Made by a program: the position numbers and the translations under genes. A stretch of DNA of 64,000 bases from Asterella californica (lineage: Eukaryota; Streptophyta; Marchantiopsida; Marchantiales; Aytoniaceae), in the NCBI GenBank assembly GCA_036924285.1, contig JAYKYS010000010.1:7502001-7566000 (forward strand), in the 5' to 3' direction. Positions 1 through 9,951 of the stretch are shown here, piece by piece (the stretch's first letter is position 1; the number at the start of each line of letters is the position of its first letter). The notes beneath the pieces were generated by a model. It was not told the DNA's origin. It was given only the letters and a program-made list of their open reading frames with translations, and did no database searches.

Positions 1-275
1 AGGATAATGCACTGCCCGCAGTGGGGTTATGCAGAGGTAAGCCACTGCCCGAAAGAGTGAGGTTATATTGCATTAACCCACCCCGAGAAGTATAATACAC
101 TGCATAAATCACTTACGACACATTTCACTCAAACCAGTGGCATTATGGTGATTGTCGGTGGCATTATGCTTACCAACAAAAATTTTGCATCTTTTACGGC
201 CACTCAAACCTCTTCCCGTAATAAAAAGTTTTAAGGTTTAGATGAAAATACGTAAGCCTGAATGTCAGGCTGTGT
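1..275. repeat. Dispersed repeat family R1, copy 1
   Basis: This AT-moderate segment has short mirrored pieces, for example GCACTGC facing GCAGTG, followed by GTAAGCCACTGCCCG and a distal block with GTAAGCCTG. Related blocks occur near 13265-13345 and 26125-26225, sharing the TAATGCACTGC / GCAGTG / GTAAGCCTG order. There is no coding sequence. The left border is outside the window. The type of element is unknown. Confidence 0.5.
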
Positions 276-3200
276 AAAGCGATATCTCCGTTTGAGAAGT
301 TATCAGCGGTTTCCAGGAGATCAGTTTTACGACCATAGACTACGAACATCTAGTGACTGTGAAATTTACAAAAAAAAATCTGTAAAAAAGTTCATGGGAC
401 TTATGGGAATATTTTACAGCCATGGTTTGAGTCGCCCTTGACATCCAAAGCTTTAAGTGTATATATATGGGAGTTGGTGCATGACTTTGACCTACAAAAC
501 TGATAGTCGTACGTGCAATAGGTTGGTGAATTATATTCCTCTAATCATTTATACCATTTATATTATTTATTATTTATACAAAGATATACACCTATTAGGA
601 CTAGTTCGAAGATAACAATGTGTGGAAAAATGTGCACACTGAAACAAAAAACAAACCTCAGCCTTCAATTACACAAGAAGTCGGTGGTATCTTTCTACAT
701 GATGGAAAGAGAGACTTGAAAATACCAAAAATCTGTATCTGCATGTTCTTGTGTTAAGTCAAATATTCCAGATTGATCATGTGACAAGTTGATGTTTGAA
801 GAAGTTTTTCTTTCTCATTCAGATGTTTCTGGCCTATATATTATAAGCTGCTAGATAGTACAAGACCAGAAACAAAAGTGTGCAAATTCCGAGGGGAAGT
901 GTCTCCACATCTCCATGACTCCAAGTCTCCATCTCTTTATGCACGAAGTCGTTACACACTTGAAAAGGGACAGCCACCCTTAGAGGTGTTAACTAGAGTT
1001 AACTCAACTTGTATTAGTTCATGTATGAATGTGACTGCAGAGAGCCCCACAGCGAAAAAGCTTAAAAGCAAATCCAAAATAAGCAAACGAGAAAAGGAAA
1101 AGGAAAATGGAAATGAATTCTAGTTCTTTCTTTTAGGGAAACTCACTGCGAAGGATGAGCAATCAAATTTTAATTGTACATTAAATAATTGGCAATAATA
1201 ATTTTGCATGAACAGGAAGTTATAAGAAAATTTACCCATATCACATTGATTTAGCCCACAAGCTCCATGTAAAATGTTTATGGAGTAATATGAACTACTA
1301 TACATACTTTTGTAATTGTGGTTTGAAAGGAACTGCTAACCACGGTTTTAAGTAAAACCATTATAAACTTGGACTGCAGTGGAGAAGAGAACCAGGCAAG
1401 GAAAGTCATGTATAGCACTAGTAATATCAACTTTGAACACTTTATCAAATATTATCCACTCGACTTTATCACCTTTAAAATCATCCTTCCAACTTTTAAT
1501 AATGATCCCTCCAAACTAAAAACTAAAAACTAATGACATCTGGTGTGTATTATCGAACTTTTACAGTTTATAGTAACTTACATCGTAGTCATATTCTTAT
1601 TTTCATAGTCCACTCAAAACGCTATCTTTCTGACCAGTTGTCTGAGCAAAGCGAGGTTTTTCCTGTATTTATGAGTCAACAATAATTTTATGGTCCAATC
1701 TTCTAGATATGGTGTAAGGTGGGTTCAAATGAGTTTGACATGATCTCTCTGCAGACTTGTAGATCTGTCTGCAAGTTGCAAGGATATTCTAGTCGTCAGA
1801 TCTTAACTTTATGATGTGGACAGCCTACCGTACAGGGAAGTCCACAGTTCTGGAAAACACTGCCATTGCTATCATGGCGAGAGAGTCGTAGTAAATCCCT
1901 GCCAGGTCCTTAGAATCATCTGACACATATATACTACGGTTTAGTTAGACCCCGAGCATGGGTATAAAAGCATCAAAAAGAATATTCTTCTTTTCCTCTT
2001 CATCTTAACACTTCTTTTGTAATACTAAGTTGTTTTGTGATGAATAATAACTTGTAAAGCTAGTGAAGAGCTTTAATTCGATTTTTTATTTCACAAATTT
2101 CCAGTTGAGATGAAGAAGTAATCATTATCTGCATAATGATGAACTATGAAGGCAAACACGCAAAATAAGGTATTCTGAGTTACCAAGAGCACTTCTGGTC
2201 ATACTCGAGGTTTAATTAATATGATATAAATCAATATTTACATTGAGACAGTAGATAAACTTTATATGCTAGTCAAATTAGTTAAATTAAGCGGTAGTAG
2301 TCTTTGCATTCTGCCGCATGGTTTTAGCACAGAGGAAACAGACCAAAATTATACGGCACTGGAGACTCCAACTACTTCGTGCAAATGAACGGAAGAAATA
2401 TCATTCAAAGTTTGAGAAATATATATAATATTTCTCCTGAACATAAAATGATCCACTCTAGTTACTAGCATGAAACCTCTAGCTAGAGAGTACAAAATGT
2501 ACTCTTTCGTGCAAGGTACAAAATGATAGACATTTGTTTGAACAGACCTTTTTCGCTTATCTTCTGCTTGAAAATACCCCATAGTTTATTTTGTTGGTTG
2601 ATAGATATCTCACTTACAGTTGAGAGTTCTTTTGGTGACAGAGCTGACCCGAAGACCATACCAGCAGTTTCGTGTACACTCGCAGTCCGCATTCCTCTAA
2701 ATTTCCTTTGAGATAGAGGAATGTGATGTGAGATGGACATGACCGTAAGGTGTATTATCAATTTTGTCGATGGTGCAAATGTGGCGTGTCAAAGCTATGA
2801 CCTTTGAGAAATATTTATCGTTTATGAGTGAGTGTTACCACTGCGACCAAGAGGATGTGGACATTTCCTGTGGATGCCTCCGGAGGTGCTTGCATGAAAC
2901 GCTCACAGAAGTCTCTAATTTACTTTTTATTCAAATATGAGTTTCAACAAGTTAAATTTAGAGAATTTAATGTAATTTAAAAGAATCTAAAAGTTAAAAA
3001 CGCTTATCACGATTCAAAATACCATCCTAAGCAATAGACGGCTCTAGACAAAGCTGGCATTGGGCAAATTATGGCAATTTTGTTTTACACGTTAGAGAAT
3101 CTTTTGTTTTAACTTTTACACGCATTAATAGTTTCCGGTTCACTTAATAGACCGAATAGTTTTAGGAATGGGACATGTAAGAAGTAGAATCCAAGTCCCA

Positions 3201-3763
3201 TCCAAAAACCATTCAGATTGTACTAGAGGTAATATTTCCGAGATGGCTTTAGACCCAACTTCATATAAATACCTCTAAGAATAATATTATTTTGAATCTC
3301 CTTATGACCATGAATCTTTTCGAACAAAATTTACTTAGAACACATATCTCTAAATGCACAACCTCACTCTATAAACACTCCTGTAAACATCTCAACTGCC
3401 CCTCCTTGCTGAAAAGGATGAAAGGACAGATACAAAAGTAGGGACTCAAATTCAGTTATTTCATTCGATGGAGGGTACTTCAGGACAGATATTTTGCTGT
3501 CATTGCGCTTGCAATTAAGAATTCATGTTACTCTTTTATGTTATCTTGGTCTTTCTTATTACACACTTCCCGGCTATTAGAAACTAGTTGCAAAGAACTT
3601 CGTATCTAGATATCCACCTCGAGCTTTAGTCCTGCACGATAGGAGAACAGTTCTGGGTATGGCTTCCAAGGAAAAGAGAATAAAACAATATTCTTAGTAA
3701 TGGCAAACACAACGGCTGGATCATAAATGTGATAACCGGCAAAACCATTACAAAATTAGTCAT
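276..3763. other. Non-coding stretch, no gene recognised
   Basis: AT-rich DNA holding only short reading frames (under about 95 codons) on both strands, none with a family motif I recognise. A CGTGTCAAAGCT motif near 2787 recurs in opposite orientation near 10000, 31970, 32345 and 32660. I see no clear element boundaries here. Confidence 0.45.
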
Positions 3764-4005
3764 AAACCCTTCAAGGTCTTAAACAGTTAAAAGGATAAAT
3801 TAAAGATGTATATTTTGACTTCTCAGTTTCCGAGAGGTGAATAATATGCACGTTCGAAAATGATCATTCAACTACATGCACTTCAAACCCTTCAAGGTCT
3901 TAAACAGTTAAAAGGATAAATTAAAGATGTATATTTTAACTTCTCAGTTTCCGAGAGGTGAATAATATGCACGTTCGAAAATGATCATTCAACTACATGC
4001 ACTTC
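3764..4005. repeat. Two-copy tandem duplication, 121-bp period
   Basis: The unit beginning AAACCCTTCAAGGTCTTAAA and ending with TGCACTTC occurs twice head to tail (about 3764-3884 and 3885-4005) and is nearly identical; one visible difference is TTTTGACTT against TTTTAACTT. This is a recent local duplication. After copy 2 a phrase CAAGTTGGGGA(T/A)TTTC appears at about 4005 and again at about 4244, which suggests an earlier degenerate repeat. Confidence 0.85.
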
Positions 4006-4899
4006 AAGTTGGGGATTTTCACGTGGATATATAGATCCTACTACATGCGTGCACATGCAATTGTATATATTCGGTGCTTGAAGTATAGTAGATTTCCTAT
4101 ATGGAAACATAAAAGAACATATTGCTTCAACATAGAAATGAAAATATTACAGTAAAAGAATAAAAAATGGGCAAAACAAAAATAAAAAAGAAGAGTTTGA
4201 TTCCAATCGTTACCAAGGGACAAAAGATCTAACTATATTCAATTCAAGTTGGGGAATTTCCTATCGATAGATCCCGATTTACTTTAGATTTTTGTAATTG
4301 CCCAGCTCGATGTAGAGTCACGATTGAGGACGAAAACTGCAGCCAACTGGCCAGATGTCCTCACCGCGATCCGCATGCAAATGATTTTCCCCGTCTAGAT
4401 CTCGTTGGTGAGCCTAGGCTTCGCTGCATGCACACACCTTACAAGCAACTTGCAGGCATGATGTATCTTTCATACAAAATTCCCTGATGCAGCTTCAACG
4501 CATGACACGTCTCCCGAGAACCTCAAGAAGCAAGCAAACCCATTGCTCAATACCGTATATATATTCTGTCCTCTCAACACTTTAGTTAGAAAACAGTTTA
4601 ATATTGTGGAAAGACTTACATGCATGCCTTCATCCTCAAGGCTCACCTGAAAGTGACCTGAAAGTGACCGACGAGGGAGGTTGAGGAGGTGAGAGGGAAA
4701 AAGTAATTAATTAATATAATAATCTTTTTATTTTATTTCCCCCAAAATGTAATGGGGAGGAAATAAAATAAATTCGCTCCGGTCCCAACTGTGGACTACT
4801 ACTCTAGTAGGGTCTGTCTCAAGAGTCCATGTTGACTGCCTAGAGAGTGTAGTATACAGTAATAGATGATGCACCAGTAAAAGATTTTCACCCCATTTC
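4006..4899. other. Non-coding, no gene recognised
   Basis: AT-rich and then mixed sequence. It contains a small doublet of GAAAGTGACCT at about 4650-4670 and many GCATG words. No reading frame resembles a known family. Confidence 0.4.
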
Positions 4900-5480
4900 G
4901 AGAAGATCTTTCGAGAGAACTCTTTCCGTGTAATGGCATCGTGTGCCTGGACTCCTGGACTCTGGCAGGGGGTACGATATTACGCTGCTGCAAGTTGCAT
5001 ACATGATATACGCACATCCAAGACAAACAAACAAAAAGAAGGACATCCCAGAGTCCAGAGTCCAGACCCATGCATCACTATCTCTCTCTCTCAAGGATGA
5101 CGACTTTTGAATCTGTCTCCCTTCAACTTGTTGCATGCGTGAGAGGGGCGGCCTGCAGCCGCTCATTTATTTCGTTTCGCCCTCGTCCTCCTCCCTCGTC
5201 CTCCCTCCTCCATCAGTGGGAGAAGAACAATGCACTTTGTTGCCCTTTTCGGCCCCACTATCACGTGGTCCTACAGTCCGTGCCCTTCTCTATTGGGCCC
5301 CGTAATCAGCCCCACTTCCCATACCCGGATGCCCATGCCGAGAGCGCCCTTTTGGAGATGCTAATCCATGGCCTACATACATGATCTGATTCTCTCCATC
5401 GGTGAGAACTGGCAAGCAGCCCAGCCAGCCAGTTTGGCGAAGCCTAATCTAGCCGTGCTTCCAGCCTGAGACCCCACTCG
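4900..5480. promoter_or_regulatory. GC-richer island with promoter-like words
   Basis: This island stands out from the AT-rich surroundings. It holds a CT-repeat, long pyrimidine-rich CCTCGTCCTCC runs, a CACGTG G-box at about 5262 and TTGGGCCCC words (site II-like). An imperfect inverted repeat pairs a GGACTCCTGGACTCTGG block near 4948 with CCAGAGTCCAGAGTCC near 5050. A 104-codon frame (5070-5384, +) lies inside but its composition looks like translated pyrimidine tract and it matches no family I know. It may be the flank or first exon of a gene, or a relic; the sequence does not decide. Confidence 0.3.
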
Positions 5481-5974
5481 GTAGGCTGCTGATCCTCTGG
5501 TAGGTCGGTAAGGGTCGCTTCACATGTACTGGACCAGACTAATTCAGACTGGACCAGATTAATTCGCACATAGAAAAGATTATCCATAATTATGTATCTG
5601 ATAATCTAATAACCTAATAATCTAAACTATTTATACTCTATATAATTAATTAATTTATAGTAGTTTGGCAATTATTTTTCTTGGCTGTTTAACCCAGTGC
5701 CAAAAGAATAATCGTGAGTGGTCGACTTAACTAAAATCCGCGTTATTCGGTAAAACAACCAAAAGAAAAATATATGATAATCAGTTAGTCTTATTTAAAA
5801 AAAGATTATACAAGAACTGGCTTTTCCATATTTATATCAATTTTGTCAGTATTCGGGTCTATCAACTAACCGATTTCGTGCATTTCCACAATCCTGACCC
5901 AACTGTTACCCCGGTCAGGTCCGGTCCCTCTCTGTCCCTAGCCAAATCTACGCTAACAGTGCCTAACTATGTTG
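5481..5974. other. Non-coding flank of the first Mutator-type element
   Basis: AT-rich, with ATAATCTAATAA-type runs. No gene or sharp repeat border is visible. Confidence 0.4.
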
Positions 5975-5983
5975 ACATGACTG

Positions 5984-6791
5984 GAGGAAATGGCTTGATC
6001 ACGCCCCCAGTACGATCGCTGCGCTTGATCATACCCCTCTTAACGTTTGGTTGCTTGATCATACCCCCAACCTGCGATCGTCAATCCTACCGGTAGATAA
6101 AGCCATGTCACTCTACACTGCCAGCCTGGATTTCTCTCTTGCTGACTACATGGACCGCGACTGCTTGGGACCTCGTTCATTCTCTGCACCGAGAAGAGTT
6201 TTTGGGACTCGAGGCGTTTCAGCTTGTGATTCCGAATTGTTTCTTGCAGATTTCAGAATAGTCTCCCGAAACAAGGTACTGCGGAGGCGCAGTACTGGAC
6301 CGCAGTTGCTCTCGAATTTTACCTCCGCCATGGTTTCTGAGAGGCCCTATTTGTATTCTCTGAGACTTGATGTTGAATCGCTAGCGCCATGGTTTTTGGG
6401 AGGCCCTGGCAATATATTAACAACTACGATGCTGAACCGCGCGAGACGAAACACGTTTCGCTGCATTGCAGGGCGAAACAGGCGAAACAAGCCTGCAGAG
6501 TGAAGTGCTGCATTGCAGGGCGAAACAGGCCTGCGGGGTGCAGTGCCATGTTTCGCAACATGGCACTGCACCCCGCAGGCCTGTTTCGCTCACTTGTAGA
6601 GCGAAACAAACTGTTTCGCTCTTTACGCCTATGCACATGCCGTGTTGGCAGTGACATGGCCTAATCTACATGGCGCGGATACCGGCAGGACTGGAAATGG
6701 CAGGTTGGGGGTGTGATCAAGCAACCAAACGTTAAGAGAGGTATGATCAAGCGCAGCGATCGTACTGGGGGTGTGATCAAGCCATTTCCTC
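5984..6791. mobile_element. Mutator-type non-autonomous element (family M), copy 1
   Basis: Termini are long inverted repeats of about 100 bp, GAGGAAATGGCTTGATCAC at the left and its complement at the right. Each terminus contains three spaced copies of GCTTGATCA(C/T)(A/G)CCCC. The element is flanked by a perfect 9-bp direct repeat ACATGACTG (5975-5983 and 6792-6800). A 9-bp target duplication with long terminal inverted repeats is the hallmark of Mutator-like elements. The interior is GC-richer and is built from GCGAAAC/GTTTCGC hairpins instead of a transposase gene, so it would need a transposase in trans. Short open frames inside are by-products of the palindromes. Confidence 0.85.
6520..6589. 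repeat. Perfect 31-bp-arm hairpin inside Mutator-type element
   Basis: Left arm 6520-6550 and right arm 6559-6589 are exact reverse complements around an 8-nt loop (TTTCGCAA). The arms begin GCGAAACAGG and end GCAGTGCCATG. Smaller hairpins of the same vocabulary flank it: CGAAAC/GTTTCG at about 6464-6477 and GAGCGAAAC/GTTTCGCTC at 6599-6621. A transcript would fold into a long perfect stem. Confidence 0.9.
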
Positions 6792-6801
6792 ACATGACTG
6801 G

Positions 6802-6999
6802 CACAGACTATACCGTACCGTCAGCACACTCAAGGCTGGTATGTACTGGAGCGACACAACTTGCGCATTTCCACATGCCACCATTTATACTTTGAATATT
6901 TCCTTACTGGGAACCACGGGTGTACAACAGGCTGCCCAATCTCGTATATAGGGGGTCGACGTACTGCCCTAACTAGATACCTATACCTATCTACGGCGG
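6802..6999. other. Spacer between two Mutator-type elements
   Basis: A spacer of about 200 bp with no recognised feature. Confidence 0.4.
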
Positions 7000-7008
7000 G
7001 TTGTGGAT

Positions 7009-7379
7009 CAGGAATTTGCTTGATCACACCCCCAGTAGGTTCCTTGAGCTTGATTACCCCCTTCTTACGATGTATGGCTTGATCACACCCCTGATTGGCT
7101 GTTGCCTGTAAAACCAGTCACTTTGTGATGTTACTCGCATGTGGGACTGCAGATATTAAATTTCCGGCATGTATTGTCTAATTATTTTGAATAATGTTAA
7201 ATATTTTGAATTACAACGATATTTAGTCAAGGTTAGAAATACTAAAATGATGAACCAAATGATAAAATGACTGGTTCTGCTGTCAATTACCCTTCAAGGG
7301 TATGATCAAGCTTAAGGAACCTAAGAGGGGTATGATCAAGCTCAAGGAACCTACTTGGGTGTGATCAAGCAAATTGCTG
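7009..7379. mobile_element. Mutator-type MITE (family M), copy 2
   Basis: Inverted termini start CAG(G/C)AATTTGCTTGATCAC and continue with AGTAGGTTCCTTGAGCTTGAT, matched by the complement at the right end. The flanking 9-bp sites are GTTGTGGAT (7000-7008) and GCTGTGGAT (7380-7388), 8 of 9 identical. As in copy 1, GCTTGATCACACC-type sites are iterated in each terminus. The core is AT-rich and non-coding. It is 371 bp long and non-autonomous. Confidence 0.8.
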
Positions 7380-7388
7380 GCTGTGGAT

Positions 7389-8203
7389 AGTACGAAACCT
7401 CATGTGGAGTACGTGAAGTCAGGGTCCGTCCGTCCGGCCGCGTAAGCCCCTACCGTAAATCGGAGGAGCTTGGCCACTCGTTTAACTGCTATGGATAGTA
7501 TCCATCATAACACTATATATATTAGGATTAGGATAGTGTATCCAGTTTACGAGGTACCGTAAAGTAGTCAAACCATATGAAAACGGCCAATCCAGGATGA
7601 ACGAACAGAGTGAAGGGTGACGAGGTGACGGTGAGTGAGAGGGTGCAGTACTACCGTTGGGGACTGGGGTGTAGGTCTATAAAGTCTGACAACTAGGTAC
7701 GGTCCAGTCTTTCATTCTTCAATATTTTGCAGCTTGAACCTTCAGCCACAAGTTTACTGTAGATTCACTTGATTTCCTCGTCTCTTTATGTTCTTATGGA
7801 GTTCCAGTCATATATATATATTTTTTATATAAACTGGTTTGTTTTATACAAGATAGTGTTTTTCCCTTGGACCTAACTTGTTAAGTCAAGATGTAAAATT
7901 TAAAAGAATCTTAAAATCATAATATATGTGACATAAAACTGACTATATAGTCAACAACAATAAGTTCAAGAAACGAAGTTAAAAATACCAAACATCTTAA
8001 GAATATCATATCCGCGATTAGTTGAGTGAGAACCACTTTTCCAACTCAGGTCAGAAGATCGATCCTACATGGTTGACGACAAAATCTAACCATGAAAACA
8101 GTCTACTGGTTAACTATAGTAAACCGCCTGCCGTGCGCTCAGCAATCAGATCCGGTCCGTTACCCTCCTCTGTCCTGTTGGGCCGAAAGCCGCCGAACGT
8201 TCC
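7389..8203. other. Non-coding, no gene recognised
   Basis: Mixed composition with a GC-richer patch near 7420-7470. No family-like reading frame was seen. Confidence 0.4.
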
Positions 8204-8229
8204 GGGGAGGGGGAGGGGGACGGGGGAGG
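8204..8229 (+). other. G-quadruplex-like G-run cluster
   Basis: Four runs of four or five G are separated by one- or two-base spacers (GGGGAGGGGGAGGGGG then ACGGGGG). This is a compact G4-type motif in a GC-richer patch (8150-8345) whose 3' part contains CCCTTCGGGTCCCTGTAAGG. That phrase is similar to a phrase in the LINE 3' tail near 12880. Confidence 0.6.
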
Positions 8230-8700
8230 CCGTCGAAATTCGAGAGAAAAGCACGAGTCGGTAACTCTGACAAGTGCTTGCGGAGCAGGTCCGGCAACCT
8301 ACGGAAGCACTTCGTCCCTTGTCCCTTCGGGTCCCTGTAAGGCGTCGCGGTTTTCACGAAACACTTCGTCTGCACTGTACTTTACCTTACTTTTTCCAAA
8401 AAGTGAATAACATGATAACCGTAGGCATCCCAAACGACCTAGCGAAGAGTAGCCAGAAAAGGGACAAGCGGTATATGAAAGAAAAAATAGAAAGAATGGA
8501 TTGGTTCCGTTAGATGAAATGGACTTAGTGATTACTTTTGTATTTTAGAAATTTTTCTACGTTTTTAGTGATATTTTAATTTAGATTATAGAGATATATA
8601 TATATATATATAAGATTACAAATATAGAGTAAATTTAAATTCTTTTACAAATATTAATATTAACATAACCACAAGCTGCGATGAGTCTAGAACCCATAAG
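8230..8700. other. Non-coding AT-rich DNA
   Basis: Contains a TA dinucleotide run at about 8594-8612 and no recognised gene. Confidence 0.4.
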
Positions 8701-8703
8701 GAT

Positions 8704-8905
8704 AGTTTATTACCTAACCTTTCCCATCGAAAACATTAGATAATAAGTTAAGCCTTCCATCTTCTCCATGCAAGCTTGTCTACCCGAATGATCCTCCAAT
8801 CGTATCTTTTGAATGGTTTATGTGCTACTAGTATATTCACCTCCTCCATCTTGTTATGGATCCAGGTGAATATGCAGAGGTTTAATTTATTTTCTAACCT
8901 TTTTG
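8704..8905. repeat. Palindromic repeat family P, copy with both modules
   Basis: Module P1 is a short inverted repeat, AGTTTATTACCTAACCTTTC facing TAGATAATAAGTT (8704-8751), with a second P1-like half at 8879-8905. Between them is module P2, a hairpin with perfect 10-bp arms ATATTCACCT / AGGTGAATAT (8833-8842 and 8864-8873). P1 and P2 recur together or singly near 23077, 34225, 34925, 40510-40620 and 60690-60775. Confidence 0.6.
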
Positions 8906-9825
8906 TTATAATAGTAAAATAATAATATTTATTAATATAATATGAATTTTTATTAATATCTATAATAAGTATTTGTTGCTATGTGGTAGTATACCTGTAT
9001 ATTGATTGTGAAAATGTAAAAGAAAAAGAGATTTTTTGTCATTTAGCATAATGGATATATGTCTCGTGATGAAAACCAGAAAGTGAAAAAAAGTAGAGAG
9101 AACGGAGGAATAGAGTCGTTGGAAAACCAGAAAAAAATTAAATGAGATAGATCCAAAAATGCTAACGCGTAGCCACGCAATTCCATTGCAAGAGGAACTA
9201 CTTGTTAATAATTTGCTCGTATTATGGATTATTTCTAGATTTTCTTTTACTTCTAGGTGCGTTTATCATTGAATATTTATGGATAAAATTCATTTTTCTT
9301 TAATAATTTAGTATAAAAATTCCAATAACATTTTTATATATTTTGATAAAAGAACGCTAGCAAAAGTTCACCGAAATTAATGTAGCATCTTTATTTTATC
9401 ACATGCTTCCCACGGAGTAAAAACCAATAAATCTATTATTCTAAAGTAATAAAAAATAAAATATAGTACTTCACTTTGACAAGCGTGATAATTCTAGAAG
9501 GTTCGAAGAGTGCGTGTTAAAACTGGAATCTCTAGTCAATATTCTTTGTCCACGTACTAGTGTTACGATAGTGGTCAAAAGTCCACGGATGTTTTCTGTA
9601 AACACCTTCAAAAAATATCACAGTCGTTTCTTATCGCTTTTTATTCGAATTCAGCCGGTACATTTTGTAATAAAGTACTGTATAATTCAAATAATTTATT
9701 TTAATTTTCAAACTAAAATGTATAAAAATTTCAAATCATAATATTAATTCATAGATATAATGAGAAGCGATTCACGACTATACACAAAACTACTCTTCAA
9801 TAAACTATGGCTGTTACCACTTAGA
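8906..9825. other. AT-rich non-coding DNA
   Basis: No gene recognised. The frame at 9514-9741 (+) matches no family I know. Confidence 0.4.
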
Positions 9826-9951
9826 GTTAACTCTACTCCTATTAATTGACGTTGTGCGACTGCATGAATCCTGACCGTCCGATGAAGTGGTAAATCACGA
9901 TATATCACTATTACACTGCACGGCAGTGTAATTAATAGGAGTAGAGTTAAC
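9826..9951. mobile_element. Short inverted-repeat MITE (family T), copy 1
   Basis: Perfect 22-bp inverted ends: GTTAACTCTACTCCTATTAA at 9826 and its complement ending at 9951. The 126-bp element has a homologue at 43804-43930 in the opposite orientation; both share TGCATGAATC, GATGAAGTG and CACTGC(A/C)-type internal words. If the outermost TTAA is the duplicated target, the ends would be CTCTACTCC, a piggyBac-like arrangement. The palindromic target makes this ambiguous. Confidence 0.75.

Noticed and set aside
6051..6664. Overlapping 60-150-codon frames on both strands inside the Mutator-type element
   Set aside because: The palindromic interior yields open frames on both strands with the same repeated residues (RNRPAG, CNAAL); this is a by-product of inverted repeats.
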